Shown: piece after piece, positions 1 through 6,389 of the stretch
Layout of the letters: each line of letters begins with the position of its first letter
Position numbering within the stretch: position 1 is the stretch's first letter
Origin: Candidatus Hydrogenedens sp.
GTDB taxonomy: Bacteria; Hydrogenedentota; Hydrogenedentia; Hydrogenedentales; Hydrogenedentaceae
Reading direction: 5' to 3'
Assembly (NCBI GenBank): GCA_020216745.1
Contig: JAIWNQ010000113.1
Coordinates: 1 to 10,000, forward strand
Length of the DNA stretch: 10,000 bases
The notes under the pieces: generated by a model
Seen by the model: only the letters and a program-made list of their open reading frames with translations
Databases searched by the model: none
Told to the model about the DNA's origin: nothing
Program-made: the position numbers and the translations under genes

Positions 1-180
1 TGTTTGTTCATCTATTTTTCTCTGAAATTCGTGAATTGATTTTTCTCGAATTGTAATGTCATTTTTATGGGCACAAGATGAGATAAGAAATAATGAGACA
101 ACAACCAAAAGAGAAAGTTTCTTATGTATGATTATTTTTATATCTAAAGAATGAAATCCTTCTTTTTTCTTGTTCATCAT
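1..180 (-). CDS. Lipoprotein, N-terminal part (possible efflux outer-membrane component), cut by the window edge
   Basis: The minus frame is open from an ATG at 178-180 to base 1, giving 60 residues; the rest lies outside the window. A charged start (MMNKKKEG) is followed by a hydrophobic stretch (LSLLVVVSLFLISSC). The lipobox ISSC puts the lipidated Cys at residue 36, so this is a type II signal-peptide lipoprotein, with a rather long n-region. The mature part starts AHKNDITIREKSIHEFQ and is hydrophilic. A second in-frame ATG follows at once; the first is better spaced (8 nt) from the Shine-Dalgarno TAGGAAG, which overlaps the TetR stop codon. The gene is thus probably co-transcribed with, and coupled to, the TetR gene 12 bp upstream. 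A TetR gene followed by a lipoprotein often begins a TolC/OprM-type efflux operon, but no efflux domain is visible in these 60 residues, so that role is inference. Confidence 0.75.
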   Translation of the reverse strand, partial: MMNKKKEGFHSLDIKIIIHKKLSLLVVVSLFLISSCAHKNDITIREKSIHEFQRKIDEQT

Positions 181-192
181 GTCATTTTCTTC

Positions 193-843
193 CTATGTAA
201 GTCCTAAACCTTTTAGGATTAGACCTGTTATGTGATTTTGCAGTTGCTCCAAAATTTTTGAATTATATTTTTTCTCTGTTAATCCCAAAGACATCTTAAT
301 ACCGGGTTCCGCAAATACATAAAAGGAAATCTCACCGAGAATAGAAAAAGCCCAAAATTTACACTTTTCTTTGTCTATTTCAGGAACACATTTTGCAATA
401 ACTTCGACCAATGCATTCAATTCTGGGATAAATGTGTTAGAAATCACAGTTTCAAACATGGTAGGAGGCTCGATAAGACTTCTAAGTAATAACTTCGCAT
501 ACCACATGGGGTATTTATCAGAAAGATAATTTTGCACTCGTTCTTTGATTAAATTTTGTATTATTTGACACTTTGTTTTTTTTGAAGAAAAATCTATTTT
601 GGGATCTTTTAAGATTTTTTGAGCCAGTGGACATTGAACCTGCCACGCAACATAACGAAGTGTTTCTGTATAAAAATTTTCTTTTGAACCGAAATAATAG
701 TTTATAGAAGCAATATTAACTTTGCATTTATCTGCAATACTTCTTATGGAGGTTCCCTTTAAGCCTAATTCGGCAAAAAGAGGACCTGCGGTTTCAATAA
801 GCTCTAACTTTTTATCTTTGTCTGTATAGTCTTGAATACCCAT
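193..843 (-). CDS. TetR/AcrR-family transcriptional regulator
   Basis: A 216-residue protein, typical TetR length. The N-terminal DNA-binding domain is clear: a first helix around residues 10-28 (KKLELIETAGPLFAELG), then GTSIRSIADKCKVNIASINYYFGSKENFY (about 30-58), the classic helix-turn-helix with the YYFGSKE signature. The region after residue 65 is a divergent alpha-helical ligand-binding and dimerisation domain, so the inducer cannot be told. The INYYFGSKE variant resembles the CecR (YbiH) branch, whose members control ABC or RND exporters; this is a weak resemblance. The start at 841-843 has a modest AAAGAG Shine-Dalgarno 9 nt upstream. A lipoprotein gene follows after 12 bp, and the upstream region is full of inverted repeats that overlap the predicted promoter. 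The likely role is a repressor of its own operon. Confidence 0.93.
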   Translation of the reverse strand: MGIQDYTDKDKKLELIETAGPLFAELGLKGTSIRSIADKCKVNIASINYYFGSKENFYTETLRYVAWQVQCPLAQKILKDPKIDFSSKKTKCQIIQNLIKERVQNYLSDKYPMWYAKLLLRSLIEPPTMFETVISNTFIPELNALVEVIAKCVPEIDKEKCKFWAFSILGEISFYVFAEPGIKMSLGLTEKKYNSKILEQLQNHITGLILKGLGLT

Positions 844-875
844 GAAATTGAGCTCTTTTTTAAAGATATTCTTGT

Positions 876-905
876 ATTTTAATATAAAACAATTGTTTGT
901 TTCAA
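876..905 (-). promoter_or_regulatory. Predicted sigma70-type promoter of the tetR-lipoprotein operon
   Basis: On the minus strand TTGAAA (900-905) and TAAAAT (876-881) are 18 bp apart. This would start transcription about 25-30 nt before the tetR start codon. The region is AT-rich, so the match alone is weak; its overlap with the palindrome cluster supports a regulatory role. Confidence 0.35.
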
Positions 906-917
906 ACGAATGTTTGA
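887..917. promoter_or_regulatory. Putative TetR operator: three overlapping perfect inverted repeats
   Basis: Three perfect inverted repeats share the AAAC/GTTT half-site. They are AAACAATTGTTT (887-898), GTTTG-TTT-CAAAC (895-907) and TCAAAC-GAAT-GTTTGA (902-917). They lie 44-74 bp upstream of the tetR start codon and cover the -35 box and spacer of its predicted promoter. Position and symmetry fit autorepression by the adjacent TetR protein. Which of the overlapping dyads is bound cannot be read from sequence. Confidence 0.55.
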
Positions 918-933
918 TTATTTATCAAATAAT
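917..933. repeat. AT-rich inverted repeat next to the tetR operator cluster
   Basis: ATTATTT (917-923) and AAATAAT (927-933) form a perfect 7-bp dyad around the spacer ATC. It abuts the operator cluster. It could be a further binding site or a weak A/U hairpin after fadL, but no T-run follows on either strand, so it is not called a terminator. Confidence 0.3.
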
Positions 934-998
934 TCCTGTTTAATTTATGGATAAAAATTGAAAGTTTTAGTGATTAATTTAGATAACGATTTTTTGTT

Positions 999-2219
999 TT
1001 AGAAATGGTGTGTGTAGCCAAGAACTATTGAGAATCCGCCAGTACTGAGTTCCGTTCCTTGCCCTAAATGTGATAATAAATCCCCGTTTCCTGTATCGGT
1101 CATTTTATTTTTTAATCCCACTACACCCGATAAGCTAACCTCATCATGCTCTGTAATTTTTCTTGCCAGTCCTAATGTAAAATGGTCTTCACATAAAACA
1201 GGGACTAAACCAGCTAAAAACACATGGTCTTCTGTTATTGGGGAGTTTCCATGACTATATCCCGCAAGTATTCTTGTTTTGTCATTTATTCTGTATTCAA
1301 CACCAAGTTTTGTACAAAATTGGTTAACCCAGTTGAAACCACCGTCCGTAAGGTCTCTACCATAGGCTGGGATACCTTCCCAATTTAGCCATTTAAAGTC
1401 CAGACTTAATGTTAATTTATCATTAACATCATAGGCGACACCTGCATTTAATATTTGAGGTTGGTCTAATGGATAACGAAGTAAATCTTTATAATGTTGG
1501 AATCGTTCTGTCCAATGTCTTGATGTATACGTCGCACCTATTGCAAATTTTTCCCATTTTTTGTAAATACTTAAATTAAATCCAGCTCCATAAGATTCAT
1601 CCCAATCAAAATCCCCCTCTGTTGGCAAGAGAGATAATGTAATATGGTCGGATTTAAATCGTGATACTGAGCCGTGAATACCTCCACCAATTGCCCAACC
1701 ATTATCAAATTTATATCCATAGGCTACAACTAATCTCATATGTTGATAAAATAATTTTCTGTCTGCATTCCATAATCTTGAAAGAATGTTTCGTGAATTT
1801 TGATAATCAACACCTGTGCCACTCGGGACATATAAACCAACTCCTAATGTTCCTACATCCAAAGGAATAATCATACCTCCAGAGGCAATGTTAAATAGCC
1901 CATCTCCTTCTAAGGGTGATTCGAAACGATTGCCTATCAATCCTCGTGGATGCATTTCAATATCTGTTTTAACGATATACCAATTTAAGTCTAATCTTTT
2001 ATTTAATTCAACCATACTGGCAGGGTTCATATAGCACCAATAAGCACTTCTTGGACTTGCAATTCCACTTGATGCTCTACCCAATTGATATGCGTCATTA
2101 CCTAAAACAAAAACACCTTCGTTTGCATAAAGATATGATGAGTATATAGTTATAGAAATAATTAGAATTTGAAGAATAGTTTTACCTGTATTATTGTTTA
2201 TTTTGGAATTATTTAACAT
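999..2219 (-). CDS. FadL/TodX (OMPP1)-family outer-membrane transport protein
   Basis: A 406-residue beta-barrel porin for hydrophobic compounds such as long-chain fatty acids or aromatics. A signal peptide spans about residues 1-32 (hydrophobic ILQILIISITIYSSYLY, likely cleaved after YLYA before NEG). The mature N-terminus has the family pattern: G-x-A-x(3)-GRASSG (about 40-52), then SAYWCYMNPASMVEL with the conserved NPA (65-67). The remainder consists of alternating amphipathic strands (for example GTLGVGLYVPSG and DKTRILAGYSHG), and the chain ends in GYTHHF, with the terminal Phe expected for BAM-dependent insertion. Length is near the family norm of 400-450. The start at 2217-2219 has an AAGGA Shine-Dalgarno 7 nt upstream. 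The substrate cannot be assigned. The next gene on the strand, tetR, lies 155 bp further on with its own promoter, so joint regulation is uncertain. Confidence 0.88.
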   Translation of the reverse strand: MLNNSKINNNTGKTILQILIISITIYSSYLYANEGVFVLGNDAYQLGRASSGIASPRSAYWCYMNPASMVELNKRLDLNWYIVKTDIEMHPRGLIGNRFESPLEGDGLFNIASGGMIIPLDVGTLGVGLYVPSGTGVDYQNSRNILSRLWNADRKLFYQHMRLVVAYGYKFDNGWAIGGGIHGSVSRFKSDHITLSLLPTEGDFDWDESYGAGFNLSIYKKWEKFAIGATYTSRHWTERFQHYKDLLRYPLDQPQILNAGVAYDVNDKLTLSLDFKWLNWEGIPAYGRDLTDGGFNWVNQFCTKLGVEYRINDKTRILAGYSHGNSPITEDHVFLAGLVPVLCEDHFTLGLARKITEHDEVSLSGVVGLKNKMTDTGNGDLLSHLGQGTELSTGGFSIVLGYTHHF

Positions 2220-2255
2220 AATATAATCCTTTTTATTTATTGTAATATTACTAAT

Positions 2256-2313
2256 TATTGAATTTATATATAATATGTAATAAATATATATTATGTATTA
2301 TATTGAATTTATA
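2256..2313. repeat. 13-bp direct repeat TATTGAATTTATA upstream of fadL
   Basis: The same 13 bases occur at 2256-2268 and 2301-2313, with start points 45 bp apart, about 40-90 bp upstream of the fadL start codon. It may be a pair of binding sites for a fadL regulator or simply low-complexity AT sequence. Confidence 0.35.
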
Positions 2314-2504
2314 AAATAATATTTGCAGGATACGATAATATAATATTATAAATTAAATAATCAAATGAAATACTGGATGATTTTTTTGAGAACATATTAA
2401 AGAAGGAGGTCTCACTTACATTATTTCTATTTTTTGGGGAAGGGGTTGTTTATTTTTGTGCTTTTATCGTTATATGCCCATATTTATAGATATGTAATGT
2501 TTTA

Positions 2505-2530
2505 TGATGTTATATATTACAATAACATTA
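2505..2530. repeat. Hairpin-forming inverted repeat just downstream of pilT
   Basis: ATGTTAT (2507-2513) and ATAACAT (2522-2528) are perfectly complementary around an 8-nt loop. The stem extends by one G-T and one T-A pair on the outside. It lies about 40 bp past the pilT stop. It is AU-rich and not followed by a T-run on the minus strand, so it could stabilise the mRNA 3' end but is a poor intrinsic terminator. Confidence 0.3.
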
Positions 2531-2568
2531 AAGATGCTGTTTTTCTTTTGAGATTTGATGGATATGTA

Positions 2569-3651
2569 TTAACGAACATTCAACCCCTGCATTTTCAATT
2601 TTAAGTCTTTTGGTGAAGTAGCGTAACTCAATGCTATATCTGTAGAGATTTTCTTTTGTTCCCATAAATCGAATAAGGCTTGGTCGAATGTTTGCATTCC
2701 GTATTGGTCTTTTCCTTCTTGTATTAGTGAAACAATATCTCTAAAAGGTTTGCCTTGTTCTATAAAGTCACGAACAGCACGTGTTCCTATAAGTATTTCA
2801 GCGGCGACACATCTTCCTGTACCTGATGCTAATGGAACAATTCTTTGGGAAACGACAGCACGAAGGACGCTTGCTAATTGTTTTCTTATAAACATTTGTT
2901 GGTGGGGTTCGAAAAATTCGATTATTCGGTTTAATGTTTCTACTGCATCTACAGTGTGTAACGTAGATAAAACAAGGTGCCCTGTTTCTGCAGATGATAA
3001 AGCTGTGCGGACTGTTTCTGTATCACGCATTTCACCGATAAGAATTACATCGGGGTCTTGTCGTAATGCGGCGCGTAGTGCGTTTGCAAAAGAGAGTGTA
3101 TCATGACCTATTTCTCTTTGAGTAATAATACTTTGTTTATCTTTATGAACAAATTCTAATGGGTCTTCAATGGTAACAATGTGTTCAGGTCTTGTGTTGT
3201 TTATTTCATCAATCATCGCGGCTAATGTTGTTGATTTTCCACTACCTGTAGGACCAGTAATTAAGATTAAACCATTTTTCAATTTGCATAATTTTTTTAA
3301 TATAGAAGGCAAATTAAGTTCGTCGATGTTTAGTATTTTTAATGGAATAATTCTCATAACAATACGAACGTGTCCATCGTCACGACAAATATTTACACGG
3401 AACCGTGCTTTGTTTTCGTAATAAAAGGATATGTCTAATTCAAAAACTTTTTCGTATTTTAAAATATCCGCTGGAGATGCAATTTCACTTAGATAGATTT
3501 TTAAGTCGTCATCTGTTAAGGGATTGTCCCCCTCTATTCTTCTTAATATACCATCAATTCGTAATATAGGTGGGTTATCATGTTTGAGATGGATATCAGA
3601 TGCATTTTTATTTATTGCCATTTCCATCAACTCTTTTAAGGGTATTGGCAT
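2569..3651 (-). CDS. pilT: Type IV pilus retraction ATPase PilT
   Basis: A 360-residue hexameric cytoplasmic ATPase that depolymerises type IV pili for twitching motility, close to the usual 345-370. An N-terminal PAS-like domain (1-100) begins with the typical MA-NKNASDIHLKHDNPPILRIDG segment. The ATPase core carries Walker A GPTGSGKST (133-141), the Asp box TIEDPLEF (160-167), Walker B ILIGEMRD (203-210) and the His box HLVLSTLH (225-232). The C-terminal segment GTRAVRDFIEQGK (289-301) stands where PilT has its AIRNLIREGK retraction motif. It is a degenerate version, so PilU or another PilT paralogue remains possible. Lack of the longer N-terminal domain and of a tetracysteine motif argues against PilB/GspE. 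The AAGGAGAG Shine-Dalgarno before the ATG is strong. No other pilus gene is in the window. Confidence 0.94.
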   Translation of the reverse strand: MPIPLKELMEMAINKNASDIHLKHDNPPILRIDGILRRIEGDNPLTDDDLKIYLSEIASPADILKYEKVFELDISFYYENKARFRVNICRDDGHVRIVMRIIPLKILNIDELNLPSILKKLCKLKNGLILITGPTGSGKSTTLAAMIDEINNTRPEHIVTIEDPLEFVHKDKQSIITQREIGHDTLSFANALRAALRQDPDVILIGEMRDTETVRTALSSAETGHLVLSTLHTVDAVETLNRIIEFFEPHQQMFIRKQLASVLRAVVSQRIVPLASGTGRCVAAEILIGTRAVRDFIEQGKPFRDIVSLIQEGKDQYGMQTFDQALFDLWEQKKISTDIALSYATSPKDLKLKMQGLNVR

Positions 3652-3681
3652 AAATCTCTCCTTTTCAAAAAGTTTCTATTT

Positions 3682-3712
3682 ATTATAAAATAGTTTAGTT
3701 TTAAATTATAAT
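3682..3712. promoter_or_regulatory. Back-to-back -10 boxes in the pilT/lplA divergent region
   Basis: The minus strand has TATAAT at 3682-3687, about 30 bp before the pilT start; the plus strand has TATAAT at 3707-3712, about 22 bp before the lplA start. Neither has a good -35 hexamer, and the 83-bp region is very AT-rich. The two promoters would be almost adjacent, so the genes may compete for RNA polymerase. Confidence 0.4.
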
Positions 3713-3734
3713 TTATATCAACAAACCAAATCTT

Positions 3735-4472
3735 ATGAATACATATATTATTATAAACTCATTTACTACACCAGAGGAAAATATAGCTGTAGAGGAATTT
3801 TTATTTTCTTCTAAAAATACCTTTTTCGAAAAATATAATCTATTACGGATATGGGAATGTGATGAGTATTTTATAGTATTAGGCAGTTCACAAAAGGTTC
3901 AAGATGAGGTGTTTTTAGATGTTTGCAGACAGGAAGGGATAAAGATTATAAGACGTTGCAGTGCTGGAGGTGCTGTTTTACAGGGTCCTGGATGTATAAA
4001 TTATTCACTTTTTTTAGACCTTGTTCTCTATCCTCAATTAAGAAATATCCGTGAGTCGTATTATATTTTATTATCACCATTAATTAGCGTTTTAAGAAAT
4101 AATTATGGATTACATACTACAATTAAAGGAATTAGCGATATTTGTTTCAATAACAAAAAATTTTCTGGGAATGCTCAACGAAGAAGTAGCAGAGTATTAC
4201 TTCATCATGGAACAATCCTGTATTCAGTTAATTATGACTTAATGGAACGAGTATTAAGAATACCCCAGAAGCAACCTGAATATCGTGACGGAAGGAATCA
4301 TAGGGACTTTGTTGGGACTTTACCGCTATCGAAGGAGCAAATCATAGATACTATTTTTACGGCCTTTGGAAAAGATACAATCTCTTTTTCATTATCAAAC
4401 AAAAATATAGAGGATATAAAAAACCTTGCTATAAACAAATATTCTAACTTGGAGTGGAATTATCGGAGGTAG
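3735..4472 (+). CDS. lplA: Lipoate--protein ligase A family protein (LplA-like, catalytic domain only)
   Basis: A 245-residue protein of the biotin/lipoate ligase fold (BPL_LplA_LipB). It would activate lipoate with ATP and attach it to the lysine of E2 or glycine-cleavage H-protein lipoyl domains. Visible blocks in family order are INSFTTPEENIAVEEFLF (8-24), WECDEYFIVLGSSQ (40-53), the substrate-loop motif RRCSAGGAVLQGPGCINYS (73-91; canonical RR-S-GGGAV) and SDICFNNKKFSGNAQRR (134-150), which contains the lysine expected to hold lipoyl-AMP, followed by LLHHGTIL (155-162). Escherichia coli LplA has about 337 residues; the separate C-terminal accessory domain is missing, as in two-protein ligases and in LipM/LipL octanoyltransferases. 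The GNDI-V-DGKKISG-like pattern favours LplA over LipM. The ATG has no Shine-Dalgarno and a predicted leader of only about 15 nt. This is the only complete plus-strand gene in the window. Confidence 0.85.
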   Translation: MNTYIIINSFTTPEENIAVEEFLFSSKNTFFEKYNLLRIWECDEYFIVLGSSQKVQDEVFLDVCRQEGIKIIRRCSAGGAVLQGPGCINYSLFLDLVLYPQLRNIRESYYILLSPLISVLRNNYGLHTTIKGISDICFNNKKFSGNAQRRSSRVLLHHGTILYSVNYDLMERVLRIPQKQPEYRDGRNHRDFVGTLPLSKEQIIDTIFTAFGKDTISFSLSNKNIEDIKNLAINKYSNLEWNYRR

Positions 4473-4480
4473 AACAATCT

Positions 4481-5479
4481 TTACATTGTTAAAGGTAATG
4501 AGGGATTAGCAGTAAATGTGAAGTCGGATGTATATCCGTTTACTATTCTTGAATACCCTGCTGATGCAATCATTGCTCCATTATCGAGGCAATATTGCAT
4601 TTCTGGAAGAAATACTTCTGCGTCTAATTCGTCTTTGGCTCTCTTTCGGAGTAGTGCATTTGCTGAGACACCACCAGCAATAACCAATGATTTTATCCCT
4701 GTTTTTTTCAAAGCGATTTTTGTTTTGTTTATTAAAACATCAATCGCTGTCCATTGGAAACTCGCTGTAATATCTGACAACCACTGTGGATTTTTTTCTT
4801 GTTCAGGGATTTCACGAACTTTATATAATACAGCTGTTTTAAGGCCACTATAACTAAATTCGAGTGATTCGCTATTTGCCAGTCCTTGTGGAAATTTAAA
4901 AGCAAAAGGATTCCCATCTTCAGAAACTTTTTGTATAGACGGTCCTCCTGGATAAGGCAAACCTAAAATACGTGCCACTTTGTCAAAGCATTCTCCAACA
5001 GCGTCATCTCTGGTATTTCCAATGATTTCATATTTATGTGGTTCTTTACATTTAATCAACATTGTATGTCCACCACTGACTACAAGGGATAGAAAAGGGA
5101 AATCTGGGCTATGGTTTGAAAGCATTGAAGAGAAGATATGCCCTTCAATATGGTGAATAGGTATTATTGGTATTTTTTGTGCCCAAGCAAATGCTTTTGC
5201 GAAATTAACACCTACAAGAAGAGAACCCATTAAACCTGGTCCTTGTGTAACTGCTACCATATCTATAGAAGGTATATTTGTTTCTGAAATTGCTTTATTT
5301 ACTAATCTGGATATATGGATAAGATGTTGTCTTGAAGCAATTTCTGGAACCACACCGCCATAGGTAGAATGTATAGGTACTTGGCTTGCAATAAGGTTTA
5401 CTATTGCTGTTTTACCATCTTTCACTATTGCTATACCCGTCTCATCACAAGATGTTTCAATCCCTAATGTATATGTCAT
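4481..5479 (-). CDS. tsaD: tRNA N6-adenosine threonylcarbamoyltransferase TsaD (Kae1/YgjD)
   Basis: A 332-residue ASKHA-fold enzyme that transfers threonylcarbamoyl from TC-AMP to A37 of ANN-decoding tRNAs, with TsaB and TsaE. Diagnostic blocks are LGIETSCDETGIAIV (5-19), THST-type STYGGVVPEIASRQH (38-52), TQGPGLMGSLLVGV (78-91), the metal site HHIEGH with His110 and His114 (109-114), SGGHT (135-139), DDAVGECFDKVARILGLPYPGGP (158-180), FSYSGLKTA (208-216), AGGVSANALLR (268-278) and CLDNGAMIA with the third metal ligand Asp299 (297-305). It is full length with all key residues. The ATG overlaps the stop of the upstream yibQ-like gene in ATGA (5476-5479), so translation is probably coupled. It is the last gene of the envelope operon and converges on lplA with an 8-bp gap. 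Confidence 0.98.
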   Translation of the reverse strand: MTYTLGIETSCDETGIAIVKDGKTAIVNLIASQVPIHSTYGGVVPEIASRQHLIHISRLVNKAISETNIPSIDMVAVTQGPGLMGSLLVGVNFAKAFAWAQKIPIIPIHHIEGHIFSSMLSNHSPDFPFLSLVVSGGHTMLIKCKEPHKYEIIGNTRDDAVGECFDKVARILGLPYPGGPSIQKVSEDGNPFAFKFPQGLANSESLEFSYSGLKTAVLYKVREIPEQEKNPQWLSDITASFQWTAIDVLINKTKIALKKTGIKSLVIAGGVSANALLRKRAKDELDAEVFLPEMQYCLDNGAMIASAGYSRIVNGYTSDFTFTANPSLPLTM

Positions 5480-6363
5480 GGGAATAACTCCGAAACATGT
5501 ACTAATTCAAATCCTTGTTTTTCCAGATTAGGTAGTTCTTCTTTCAATACTTGAATTGTTAAATCTTTGAAATGACCTATACCTATTGCTCTGCCTTTTT
5601 TTTGTGCGATTTTTTTCAGATTCTTAATGTTTTCTTGAATCTTTTTTTTTGTATATTCATGGTCTAAAAAAACATCCCTCTGCAATGCTGGTACTTTTTC
5701 ACTTACAGCCACATTAAAGGCTTTACTATTACTAACAACAATACTATCAACAAAAAATAGTTTTTCCTTTTTGAGAACTTTCATAAATTTTCTAAGAGCG
5801 TCCTCATCTAAAGAAAAAACACTACCAGTATGGTTATTAACTCCTTTTGCATTTGGAAATTGTTTGATCGCTTCTTTTGTTTTTTCTTTAATTTCATCTT
5901 CGCTCATATTAACCAATAATTCACATGGTAGGGAACCTTTTGCTATTCCATGTTTGGTTTGCATAGGCATGTGGATCATAATTTCGAATCCTTTTTCACC
6001 AGCAACTTTAGCTAATTCTTTTCCATAGTGAGTGTCTGGTAAGATTGAAAAGTCAATTTTATTGGGCAATTCTAATGCTATTTCACCTGATGGATTTCTA
6101 TACCCACCGTCATCAAGAATAATAGCAATTTTAGGTTTTTGCTTTTGTTCTAATACACCACAGGCACCTAAATTATTCTCTTCAATTTCACCATTTTTAA
6201 CCTCTTTTTGGTGTTGAATATCAAAATTGTCTGTAAAAGAGCGATTTTCTACATTATTTGTCCCCCAAAATATAGAATTAACTACCAAAAAAGATAGCAA
6301 AACAAAGAATTTACTCTTTGTCTTAAGTTCGTCTTTATTTAATGGTTTTATTTTAAATAACAT
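5476..6363 (-). CDS. Divergent polysaccharide deacetylase family protein (YibQ-like), membrane-anchored
   Basis: A 295-residue protein. Residues 1-18 are charged, then one hydrophobic segment FFVLLSFLVVNSIFWG (19-34) acts as an uncleaved anchor or signal, followed by a polar linker (35-76). The catalytic-like domain (77-295) has the YibQ/DUF610 blocks: KIAIILDDGGYR (78-89), FSILPDTHYGKELA (105-118), IMIHMPMQ (128-135), GVNNHTGSVFS (174-184), FFVDSIVVSNSKA (203-215), RDVFLDH (229-235) and AIGIGHFK (259-266). The double Asp and the HMPM and NNHxGS histidines match the presumed metal site, so it should act in the periplasm, probably on a cell-wall glycan or peptide-linked sugar; no family reaction is firmly established. 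In Escherichia coli yibQ sits beside envC, an activator of cell-wall amidases; here it sits in an operon with an amidase. No Shine-Dalgarno precedes the ATG, 26 bp after murI. Confidence 0.87.
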   Translation of the reverse strand: MLFKIKPLNKDELKTKSKFFVLLSFLVVNSIFWGTNNVENRSFTDNFDIQHQKEVKNGEIEENNLGACGVLEQKQKPKIAIILDDGGYRNPSGEIALELPNKIDFSILPDTHYGKELAKVAGEKGFEIMIHMPMQTKHGIAKGSLPCELLVNMSEDEIKEKTKEAIKQFPNAKGVNNHTGSVFSLDEDALRKFMKVLKKEKLFFVDSIVVSNSKAFNVAVSEKVPALQRDVFLDHEYTKKKIQENIKNLKKIAQKKGRAIGIGHFKDLTIQVLKEELPNLEKQGFELVHVSELFP

Positions 6364-6389
6364 TGTTTAATAAATATCATTGTTTATTA

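Larger units (their letters stand above)
2220..2568. other. 349-bp AT-rich intergenic region without a gene
   Basis: No open frame with a plausible start and ribosome binding site lies between the pilT stop and the fadL start. The fadL-proximal half (2221-2345) is almost pure A+T and holds a 13-bp direct repeat. Around 2402-2455 the composition changes to purine-rich blocks (GAAGGAGGT at 2402-2410 and a GGGGAAGGGG run near 2436-2446). Near pilT there is an imperfect hairpin (2505-2530) without a T-run. The fadL promoter must lie here, but the extreme AT content makes several TATAAT-like boxes equally possible. Confidence 0.6.

Noticed and set aside
2365..2397. 11-codon plus-strand frame MKYWMIFLRTY in the gene-free gap
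   Set aside because: It has no ribosome site, is too short to judge and is expected by chance in AT-rich DNA.
2402..2410. GAAGGAGGT as ribosome site of a missed plus-strand gene
   Set aside because: No ATG, GTG or TTG follows within 5-15 nt, and no sustained open frame starts there.
2750..3106. 118-residue plus-strand open frame inside pilT
   Set aside because: It lies fully antisense to strongly conserved PilT motifs, and its translation is Ser/Arg/Thr-rich with no domain or ribosome site.
4473..4490. Hairpin AACAAT-CTTTAC-ATTGTT between the converging lplA and tsaD ends as a bidirectional terminator
   Set aside because: The stem is only 6 bp and AU-rich, overlaps the tsaD stop codon and has no T-run on either side.
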